Of a stretch of DNA of 64,000 nt, positions 47,931 to 64,000 are shown in pieces; the first letter of the stretch is position 1, and each line of letters starts with the position of its first letter. Origin of the DNA: Podarcis raffonei (Eukaryota > Chordata > Lepidosauria > Squamata > Lacertidae). Below the pieces are notes generated by a model. It had not been told where the DNA came from. It searched no databases and was given only the letters and a program-made list of their open reading frames with translations. Made by a program: the position numbers and the translations under genes. The stretch spans positions 8,810,001 to 8,874,000 of the forward strand of contig NC_070618.1 in NCBI RefSeq assembly GCF_027172205.1, given 5' to 3'.

Positions 47931-49654
47931 ACTGACATCAATCCTTCAAAATGAATCTGTGCTCTAATAATCACGCTCTATTATTATCACTACTAATTTT
48001 ATTTTAATACACTTCTCTACTAACTTTTTGTGCCTTGTATTCACATCTAACAAATTACATTTTGCTCCCCACTTACATTCAACTTTTCATTAGGCACCCC
48101 CTTCAAAAAAACAAACCACAGCAATGATAAGACAGCACTAAGGTCTCTGAACCACATAACAATACAAAAGCATTTATCTGAGTTTCTTTTTAAAGCATTT
48201 ATGCTTTCCGGCCCATCCCAGAAGTTTTGAATATATTGACTGACTACAGAGCCATGGCAGTGATGGAAACTAAGGCTACAAAGACAACAATATTGTTTTT
48301 ATTATTAAATTCATTACCTTCCCTCCAACAGCAGGTTCTGGGGCATGCTAAAACTATTAGAAATTCCTAATTAAACACAGCTAAAACAGATTAGTCACAG
48401 GAATAGGGAGGGTCCTGAAGACACACTACACAGGTGATAATCATCAGAGTAAAGTAGTGGGCCTTCAACGTTTGCCAAAAGCCTAGTCAAAGCGTAGACA
48501 CAGAATCTGAGAGTTATGGAGTTGGAAGGGACCTAAAGGATCATCTAGTGCAACCCCCTGCAATGCAGAAATCTTGCCCACAGCCACCCCTGGGTGGGCT
48601 CGAACCACCAACCTTCTGGTTAACAGCAAGATACACTGACCCACCGCAGGGAGGAAATTCCCTAACTTTGGAGCTGCAGAAAAGAATGCCCCCCTCTCAC
48701 CCAGGCCACCACATTGCTAGTATTTGATCTTCCCTCTACTATTTATGTGCAGTTATTTTGATGTTCTGTACCTTTTAGTACCTAAATAAAAATACTTTTA
48801 AAAAAGGCAACAAGAGGCAAAGCACGTTTCTGGTTAGGCAGGCCACCTGACACATTTCTAAGAGAAATGACGGCATATATGCACATTAACCTTCCATCCT
48901 AAATTTACATCCTTTCAAGCAATACCTTTAAAAAGAAGTTTGTATTTTATATATCAAGCATTACTCAACCAAATTCCAAACGGCATTAATGAAGAGGCTT
49001 TTTTTTTTAAGTGTGCCTACACAAACATTTCATATTCAAATTAAACATCAAAAACACTGGCAAAATTTATCCAGGAAACCTACTTTAGAACTGGCACAAC
49101 TGAAAGTAGAGACCTAGCAGCCTCTCAGTAAGTGAGGAAGAAGAAGTGAACAGCTGAGCCCTCAAGTACAATTACAAGACCCAAAACATGCTTTTGCATA
49201 TCAAAGGCAACTGCTGACATGTGGAAATAGTCAGCTTGCAACTCCTCCTCACCTACACGCAACTCCCAACCAAGCCCGTCTCAATCTGGGCTCCCTGCAA
49301 ACAGAGCAGGAGAGAAAAGCAACAGACCAAACCAACTGAAAGGAAAAAAGGGGTGACAGGGAGAGTTCATTCCCCCTTTCTTATTATTTAAAGTCCATTT
49401 TTCTTTTATTACCATAACATTTCTCCAGCATTTAAAGGCACCTCTGACCTATTCTTCATACTGTATAATATGTTTGGTATATCCTACAGGCGGAGTATTA
49501 AGAAAAGGTTTCTCCCCCTGCTGTAGAAATAATGGTTTGTGCAAGACCTCATTGATGAAGGGGTGTGGTGCAAGAAGAGTACATGGGGTCTACCAAGGAG
49601 GGGTTTAGGGCTGCGATTAAACCATTTATTTTTGTATGATAAGAATAAGAATGA
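47931..49654. other. Repeat-poor AT-rich intergenic stretch
   Basis: No gene recognised. At 48498-48640 a CR1 3' fragment ('gttggaagggacctaaagga', 'tgcaaccccctgcaatgcag') is followed by a tRNA-like box 'gggctcgaaccaccaacctt'. The rest shows nothing I can name. Confidence 0.5.
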
Positions 49655-50300
49655 ATTTTATTATTTATACCCTGTTGACCTGGCTGGGTTTCCCCAGCCA
49701 CTCTGGTCGGCTTACAGAATATATAAAACATAATAAATAATCAAACATTAAAAACTTCCCTAAGCAGGGTTGCCTTCAGATGTCTTCTAAAAGTTGTATA
49801 GTTGTTTATTTCCTTGACATCTGATGGGAGCGTGTTCCACAGGGCGGGTGCCACTACCGAGAAGGCCCTCTGCCTGATTCCCTGTAACTTCACTTCTTGC
49901 AGTGAGGGAACAGCCAGAAGGCCCTCAGAGGTGGACCTCAGTGTTTGTGCAGAACGATGGAGGTGGAGACGCTCCTTGGCTGAGGCCATTTGGGATTTTA
50001 AAGGTCAGCACCAACACTTTGAATTGTGCTCAGAATGCACTAGGAGCCAGTGAAGATCTTTTAGGACCAGTGTTATTTGGTCCTGGTGGCCACTCCCGGT
50101 CATCAGTCTAGTTGCCACATTCTGGATTTGTTGTAGTTTCTGGGTCACCTTCAAAGGTAGCCCCATGTAGAGCGCATTGCAGTAATCCAAGTGGGAGATA
50201 ACCAGAGCATGCACCACTCTGGCAAGACAGTCCGCAGGCAGGTAGGGTCTCAGCCTGCGTACCAGATGGAGCTCGTAGACAGCTGCCCTGGACACAGAAT
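49655..50300 (-). mobile_element. L2-type LINE 3' part, minus strand
   Basis: Minus-strand reading gives the L2 C-terminal region (YELHLVRRLRPYLPADC, VHALVISHLDYCNALYMGLP, LKDLHWLLVHSEH), followed by [20 protein letters not shown] and the 'ccagccactctgg' tail. The order has an internal rearrangement near 49930-50110. Confidence 0.8.
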
Positions 50301-50321
50301 TGGAAGCTGTCTGCAGACAAA

Positions 50322-50425
50322 CGCCAGCTCCCTCGGCCTATAGAGTGAGATGAACGCGCAAACCCCAGAGTTGTCCGTGACTGGACCTAATGGTCAGGGG
50401 TCCCTTTACCTTTACCTTCATGATA
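50322..50425 (+). mobile_element. tRNA-headed SINE 3' end
   Basis: 'gtgactggacctaatggtca' and 'ggggtccctttacctttacc' are the 3' part of the same SINE family as at 57.1 kb. The head is absent. Confidence 0.75.
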
Positions 50426-51338
50426 GAGGGAAAGGTTACTCAAAGCAACTTACAAGTTTTAAATGAAACTTAATAAATAATTAATAAATAATGCTTATAA
50501 AGCATCTCACCTGCTGGCGGGTGCTTTGCAAATTCACACAGACACCTCACCCAAAGCACATTTGAAACTACAGCAAAGGTTAATCTAGTTAGAACCCCTC
50601 GTAGCCCAAATCTAACACTCCAAATGCCTTGTCCTTTCACCTGCATGCAGGTGTTTTGTGCTTTAGCGCTGAGCAAACCGTCATGATAAAATAGAAGCTG
50701 GGCAACTTGTACGCGTTTTTATTTTTCCGAAGTCCATGGTTCCAGAAAGACTTCCACAACAAGCAAATGCGGCCCTTCCACATTGATCTTTTGGAGTAAC
50801 CATCTCTAGGTCGGCTTAAAAAGGGCCCTGTGTCCGTGTTTTCAATATATCCCATTAATGGGTGTGTGAGTTTTTAATGCATTTTTTGAAAGCCACTTTG
50901 AGTGGGGTTTTTTTCTTTTTACACAACCAAGCGGTGCTATAAATTTTATGAAATGCAGTAAATCGGTTTTAAAATGTGTGGCACCTTTTGAAACAGCTAT
51001 GCAGGGGAGCCTTCCGTCCCGAAGGGGAAGCTCTTGAGCCTTCCTATTTCTGCAAGGAGAGGAAATCCTGGCCTCTGAGAAAAGACTGAAGATTGCTTAG
51101 AAACAGCAAACCCTCAGAGACGAAGGTCGAGATCACATGGTGTGTGGCTGTTTCCCTCTTGGTCGCAGGTGCGTTTGCAGCTGAAGGGAAAATTACCAGC
51201 CAGGAAACCCTAAATTAAAAAGTTATTACAATTTGCCTTAGGTTGATACAAACTGAGGAGGAAAGAACAAGGAGGACAAGTAGAGAAACGAAGCTTCTGG
51301 GGGCAGACGCCTCTTGCTCTGGACTTGCCTTGTCAGCC

Positions 51339-51600
51339 TGGTAGCGTCCACATTTCGCAGGATTACAACTCCCATCAACCCTGGCTAGCATGGCCGATGG
51401 CACTTCAGATAGCTCAGTTGGTAGAGCATGGCCGATGGCACTTCAGATAGCTCAGTTGGTAGAGCATGAGGCGCTTAACCTCAGGACTGCAGGTTCGAGT
51501 CCCACGTTGGGTAAAAGATTCCTGCCTTGATCTAGATGACCCTCGTGGTCCTTTCCAACTCTACAATTCTATGATTTTATTATAGAAACTGTAGTCCAAA
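51339..51600. mobile_element. Palindromic repeat hosting a tRNA-Lys-derived SINE with CR1-like tail
   Basis: The outer repeat ('ggattacaactcccatcaac' to 'gtagtccaaaacctctggaa') is split by a SINE. The SINE head (about 51401-51515) resembles tRNA-Lys(CUU): 'agctcagttggtagagcatg', CTTAA in the anticodon loop position, then 'ggttcgagtcccacgttggg'. Its tail 'gaccctcgtggtcctttcca' to 'attctatga' is CR1-like. The first 38 bases are duplicated (51388-51425 and 51426-51463), copying the A box. Confidence 0.75.
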
Positions 51601-51793
51601 ACCTCTGGAATGTGCCAGGTCGAGGAAGACTGATCCAGACACCAGCAGGGGCCTCACAGTGCTGTGGGCGGTGTCTGTAATTTTGTTTTGTTTTGTTGTT
51701 ATGTTATGCAGGTTGAGCTCCTTGCAAACAGAGGGGTGGGGTGGGGGGGAGGAAGCAATAGACGAGTGATGGGGGGAAAGGGGTGGCAGTGCA

Positions 51794-52113
51794 TGTTATG
51801 TATTCAGTGGTCTGTGTCTGCCTGAGCTTGAGTCTGGACTAAGGATTCTGAGCTCCTGTGTTCTGATTCGATACATGATATCCAATTACAGAACAATTCA
51901 GGATTTGGGCCTCTGCCATTGGCTGTTAAACTCTGAGTCATGATTCGCAGCTTCGAAGTTTAGACAGCCAATCATGTTGGGAGTGGGAGTGGCCCAGGCC
52001 TTCAGAAATGTATATAAGCAGTTGCTTTGCCCCTGTTACCCAGTTATGTAGTTCAATAAAGGTTCTTGCTGTTATCACTGTGTCTTGCCTCACGGGAAAC
52101 CACCTACACTTCA
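51794..52113 (+). mobile_element. Solo-LTR-like fossil (tentative)
   Basis: Begins TGTTATGTATTC, has a TATATAAG box near 52010 and AATAAAGG near 52056, then a short stretch ending near 'cctacacttca'. This is the layout of a solitary LTR. No internal coding part is seen, and the ends are approximate. Confidence 0.45.
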
Positions 52114-52307
52114 GTATGTGAGACTTATGCAGGGTTTGCGCTTTCTTTTGGTAATAAGCCGGGGGGGCATTTGATGTTGCCGCCTCCTCCTTTCTCCGGC
52201 CGGGCTATCTCCTTCTTCCAGGAGAGAGAAGGAACCCCCATCCCTGGGCAGAGGCGACTGAAGCTCACACAATCTGGAGGCAGGGGACTCAGTTGGATAA
52301 ACAAGTT

Positions 52308-52643
52308 GGGCAGGCTGGGTCGTCCTCTTATATACCTGCTGGGATTGACAAGGCATCTGACCCTCACCTTAATCTCATAGCTCTCCTGTAGCTGCCTCTG
52401 ATTGGTTATCATTTAACTCTCACGGGAAATAATTAGCATCACATGTCATGTGCATGAAAGTTGCCAAACCAATTAACCAACTAGAAGGATTACTGTTAAT
52501 AGCACCAGTTTTCCTATACTGTAACTTGATATTGCTGAATATGGGCAGGTCTATGGCCTGGGCAGGCCGGGTCGTCCTCTTATATACCTGCTGGGTATGA
52601 TGTGTGGTGCTAATTATTTCCCGTGAGGGTCAGATGCCTTGTG
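52308..52643. repeat. Mixed direct and inverted repeats
   Basis: A 36-base segment around 'cgtcctcttatatacctgct' occurs at 52308-52343 and 52560-52595 in the same direction. The segments 'aaggcatctgaccctcac' (52350) and 'cgggaaataattagca' (52423) recur as complements at 52606-52643. This suggests a rearranged old repeat, possibly LTR-derived. No gene. Confidence 0.5.
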
Positions 52644-53234
52644 ATCAAGACCCCACCAACCTCCAGTTCGTGTGGTATGAGGGCCAGACCATAATGGCAG
52701 CTTCACCTGGCAGTATATCGCAGGTGAAACCACCACTGCTCCGGGGTCCCTCTTCCACCAAGGTGAATTCGCCATCGCGGTCTGTTCCTCGTACCAGTCC
52801 GGGGCAATGGATTGATACATTGCCCAGGCCTAAACATCAGCCTCACACACACACCCATCTCACACACACGCTGGCTTCTCTTCCTGCCACATGTTTCTTT
52901 ATGGCATGAATGGTGATGCTACGCTCATGTGCTCAGTCACCTGGTTGACTGCTGTAAAAACAGGATTCAAGCATTTGTGGGCTATTGGCCTCATCCAACT
53001 TCTTTTGTTTCTCTTTTTCAGATTTGCGAACTACTGAAAGTAATTTCAGCAAAACCAGATTGCCATTTAATGTGTATTATTATCCCCCCTGAACAGTTCC
53101 CTGACCAGCTGACTCTGCTTCTAGCCGCCCCCCCCTTTTGAGTGGTTTCTCTTTTATTTCCACTCCTTTCCCCACAACACATCCTGTTCTCCAATCTGCG
53201 CTTCATTGCATTAGCTGCCTGAAGAGCACCAAGG

Positions 53235-53917
53235 ATGTTGCTGTGCCTGGAGTTGGGCAAATGTCTGCTGAGAGGTTCCTTTCCGTCAATAAGCTTCCAT
53301 TTGCTGCTCACTTTACTGTTCCCGTCAGGTAAGCAACTTCTTATTACCACCATCTCTTAACTCCGTGGTCTTTAAACTATTCTAACCTGGGATACATTTT
53401 TAACCCCAAAATTCACTATTATTTTTTGCTTATATCAATAATTTTTAATGGTACTGTCAAACTACTATTTGGCAAGATATAGGCTAATCTTGATTATCTG
53501 GGGTTAATCAGGTTGACACATACTCTTTATGAAGTTGCAACGTCTCCCTTGAATTGTAAGCCATCTGATTCAGCTCTTAATTTCTTTTACCTGCATTCCT
53601 TTCTTTTTCTTATAAGGCAGCGCTGTAGACCAGTCTGCAGATATGATTGTCAGGGGAAATGAGCGAGTCATCCTGAAATGCTCCCAACCAAAAACCCGCT
53701 TTAGCTACATGTACTGGTATAAGCAAGAAAGGAGGAAAGATGCACGGCTCCAGCTAGTGTTTTATTCGAGAGAAGGTGCTGGAGACAGGTTTCCTATTGA
53801 GAAGGAATTTCAAGACTTCTTTGAGAGCCCTGGAATGCGAGATTTCAGCTTGAATCTGATCTTGAAAGAAGCAAAGCCGAGAGACACGGGCACCTACTTC
53901 TGCGCTAAGCAAGATCA
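53235..53917 (+). CDS. TRBV: TCR beta-like V segment V4 (leader 53235-53328, V exon 53617-53917)
   Basis: Germline TCR variable segment with all parts readable. The leader frame is open only from the ATG at 53235, since the position of V1's start codon reads ATA. It gives 31 residues (MLLCLELGKCLLRGS..., hydrophobic FHLLLTLLF) and ends at CAG|GTAAGC. The 288-base intron ends TATAAG, and the V exon joins in phase G|GC. The V exon has ILKCSQ (first cysteine), YMYWYKQE and GTYFCAKQ, with no stop. The 5' flank (53050-53234) parallels V2 and V3. It is the segment nearest to trypsinogen, about 0.9 kb away, and it is separated from V1-V3 by the whole ADAD1 gene. Confidence 0.87.
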
Positions 53918-53956
53918 CACAGTGAAGAGGCTGCACAGGAAACCAGTCACAAACCC
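53918..53956 (+). other. 23-RSS of V4
   Basis: CACAGTG at 53918-53924, 23-base spacer, nonamer-like CACAAACCC at 53948-53956. Confidence 0.9.
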
Positions 53957-54090
53957 CTTCACTGGGGAATGTGCATGATAATTGTTGCTGCACAGATATG
54001 ACCCAAGATATTTTGGTGCCTGAGGTGGAAAAATCCAAGTGCCATCCATGTTCTACTAATTAACATGAAACATAACTGACTGGGAAGTTC

Positions 54091-54091
54091 T

Positions 54092-54160
<69 letters not shown>
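54091..54160. repeat. TC then CA dinucleotide microsatellite
   Basis: About 38 bases of TC repeats pass directly into about 32 bases of CA repeats, downstream of V4. Confidence 0.95.
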
Positions 54161-54161
<1 letters not shown>

Positions 54162-54214
54162 ACCTGTGTGAAAACCATGTAAAGCATTCAATGCAATATA
54201 TGTATGTGAAAAGG

Positions 54215-54665
54215 GTTGACTCCTTAAAGTCTTTTCTGCAAATGGAAGGGCTCCTTCTGTTCACAGAAGGGACTGAGATGCAGTGGAGGCCCCCACTGGA
54301 GAGACAGAGGTAAAAGTTTAAATAAATAAAGCCTGGCAGAAGGATTGTGCTTCTCTCCAGTGGCAAAGGTACAGTCATACCTCATGTTATGTTTGCTTCA
54401 TGTTATGTTCTTTCAGGTTACATCCCACGGCGACCCGGAAGTACCGGAAAGGGTTACTTCTGGGTTTCGCCATTTGCGCATGTGCAGAAGTGCAAAATGA
54501 CGTCACACGCATGCACAGAAGCGGCGAATCGCAACCCGCACGTGCGCAGATGCTCCGCTGCGGGTTGTGCTCTTTTCATGTTGCGAACAGACCTCCAGAA
54601 CGGATCCCATTCGCAACCAGAGGTACCACTGTATTTATTTCAGGTGAATGAGACCACAAAGTGAC
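54215..54665 (+). repeat. Duplicated V-segment downstream flank (partner 7555-7720)
   Basis: The same ordered blocks as downstream of V2, split here by the Tigger-like element at 54372-54631. 'cagtggcaaaggt' lies before it and 'caggtgaatgag' after it. Confidence 0.65.
54372..54631. mobile_element. pogo/Tigger-like MITE, copy 7
   Basis: CAGTCATACCTCATGTTA to AGAGGTACCACTG, TA-flanked, with the CpG-rich interior seen in the 46.1 kb copy. Confidence 0.75.
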
Positions 54666-54707
54666 AATTCCTAGATCTTCCTTTGCATTAAAGAGCTTCA
54701 TCACTGT

Positions 54708-54713
54708 TTTATT
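54708..54713 (-). terminator. Trypsinogen polyadenylation signal
   Basis: Plus-strand TTTATT (AATAAA on the minus strand), about 100 bases after the stop codon at 54814-54816. This fits the short 3' UTR of trypsinogen genes. Confidence 0.7.
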
Positions 54714-54813
54714 TGTTTGAGTATTGAATCCATACATTTCGATTCACTGGGATGTCCTCTCAGTGCATGCAAAGAGAGGAGAGTGAATCTTCTCAAAACA
54801 TGTTCGATTTTGA

Positions 54814-62811
<7,998 letters not shown>

Positions 62812-62852
62812 GGTGTTTTCTTCAAGTGGGAAAGCCAAGAGGAAGCATTGCA

Positions 62853-62860
62853 TATTTATA
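62853..62860 (-). promoter_or_regulatory. Trypsinogen TATA box
   Basis: Minus-strand TATAAATA, about 42 bases upstream of the start codon. This fits the very short 5' UTR of trypsinogen genes. Confidence 0.75.
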
Positions 62861-62861
62861 T

Positions 62862-63179
62862 CCTGGGGTTATCTCCACCCCGAGGACTTTATCCAATGGA
62901 AAAGTACACAATGGAAAATCTAGAAAATCCATACTTAGGTTTGCATTAGCAACAGGTGGTGAGGAAAAAGAGAATCAATCATACATTACTCACAGACCCT
63001 CCAAGGGTCCCTCTTTTCTAGGGATAATCCCAGATTTACAGAAGCCATCTCAGTTTCTGATTTGATCCCAGAATGCCCCACTTTTCCTTAAGATGTACCT
63101 ATTTTCATCAGAGAAATGTTGGAGAGTATGGATTATGCAACCCCCCCGAACCAGGGAGATAAGTAACTATACAAGCTTT
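62862..63179. other. Upstream of trypsinogen
   Basis: Probable proximal promoter and flank. No further V segment or exon was recognised. Confidence 0.4.
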
Positions 63180-63345
63180 AGAAGGCATCTGAAAGCAGCC
63201 CTGTGTAGGGAAGGTTTTTTAAATGTTTAATGTTTTATTATGTTTTTATTCATGTTGAAAGCCACCCAGATTGACTGGGGCAACCCCGTCAGATGGGTGG
63301 GGGTTTATTTATTTATTTATTTATTTATTTAATAGGATGTCCCTA
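63180..63345 (+). mobile_element. L2-type LINE 3' tail
   Basis: 'aggcatctgaaagcagccct' through 'gtcagatgggtgggggttta' with a TTTA repeat tail; the same family as 35.3 kb. Confidence 0.7.
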
Positions 63346-63709
63346 TTTTCATCAGAGAAATGTTGGATGGTATGTAATCATAAATTCACAAAATATAGAT
63401 GGTAACCTTCCTTAATCTTAACGCCTGTTTGAGAGTCCAGATGTTTTAAATTCCTCCCCACCAGGTATCTGTAATATATAATAGTGTGGGATTGAGATTT
63501 GATCTTAATTTTATATTGGCCTTAGGAAATTTCCCTCAGAAATATGTTTGAACTTGTGCTCTAAATAAAGAGGCATTTGTCCAGAGCATCACTCCGGAAT
63601 TTTGCTCCAGATTGAAAACTATATTTCTTCGAATCCTGCTATGGTTCTGCTATGTAGCCCTTGGTTGACCCAGTCCTCCGGTTTTCATACCCCAACCTCA
63701 GGCCAAGTA

Positions 63710-63936
63710 CAGTGGTACCTCGGGTTACAGATGCTTCAGGTTACAGACTCCGCTAACCCAGAAATCATACCTCTGGTTAAGAACTTTGCTTCAGGATGAG
63801 AACAGAAATCGTGTTCCAGCGGCGCGGCGGCAGCAGGAGGCCCCCATTAGCTAAAGTGGTACCTCAGGTTAAGAACAGTTTCAGGTTAAGAACAGACCTC
63901 CAGAACAAATTAAGTTTTTAACCTGAGGTACCACTG
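63710..63936. mobile_element. pogo/Tigger-like MITE, copy 9
   Basis: CAGTGGTACCTCGGGTTA to CCTGAGGTACCACTG, TA-flanked. Confidence 0.85.
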
Positions 63937-64000
63937 TACTTGCCGATGGCATCTGCTCACATTCACTCCCCTTGTTTTCCCATTCTTCTGTTTTCTTTTT

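Noticed and set aside
51401-51515. Possible tRNA-Lys gene
   Set aside because: The acceptor stem is not kept and the sequence continues into a CR1-like tail, so it is a SINE head.
62945-62965. PTF1-like pancreas promoter site upstream of trypsinogen (CAGGTG next to GGAAAA)
   Set aside because: The order and spacing of the two boxes do not fit the known PTF1 arrangement; left as chance.

Overview
The window looks like nuclear DNA of a squamate reptile. The evidence is the repeat mix: CR1, BovB, L1-like and L2 LINEs, a tRNA-headed SINE that looks like Sauria SINE, MIR-type SINEs, and many small hAT-like and pogo/Tigger-like elements. The host genes are two complete multi-exon genes and a set of T-cell receptor variable segments. 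The species cannot be named from sequence alone.

Layout. 0.9-9.7 kb holds three plus-strand TCR V segments (V1, V2, V3) and one decayed V relic. 10-29 kb holds no recognised host gene. It consists of two paralogous direct blocks (11.2-13.3 and 26.2-28.4 kb) around a smaller array of repeated units with splice-like borders (13.7-21.4 kb), broken up by an ORF1-only L1-like insertion and a nearly complete CR1. 31.9-45.5 kb is a complete minus-strand ADAD1 gene (11 coding exons, 593 residues) with a BovB LINE in one intron. 46-53 kb is repeat-rich and includes an L1 relic, L2, SINEs and LTR-like fossils. V4 lies at 53.2-53.9 kb. A complete five-exon trypsinogen gene (248 residues) runs on the minus strand from 62.8 to 54.8 kb.

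How the genes relate. Each V segment has a leader exon, an intron, a V exon with both conserved cysteines and the WYKQ core, and a recombination signal with a 23-base spacer. They would be joined to D and J segments that lie outside the window. V segments next to trypsinogen are the hallmark of the TCR beta locus, so they are called TRBV-like. ADAD1 is a testis RNA-binding protein with a dead deaminase domain, and in mammals it sits beside IL2/IL21. Finding it intact between V3 and V4 is the main surprise of the window.

Other points of note: V2 and V4 appear to start their leader peptides at an ATG upstream of the one used by V1. V3 has a sound V exon but a damaged leader. There is an unexplained array of exon-like cassettes at 13.7-21.4 kb. 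Exon borders were placed by eye from splice motifs and remembered family sequences; no alignment or database search was run.
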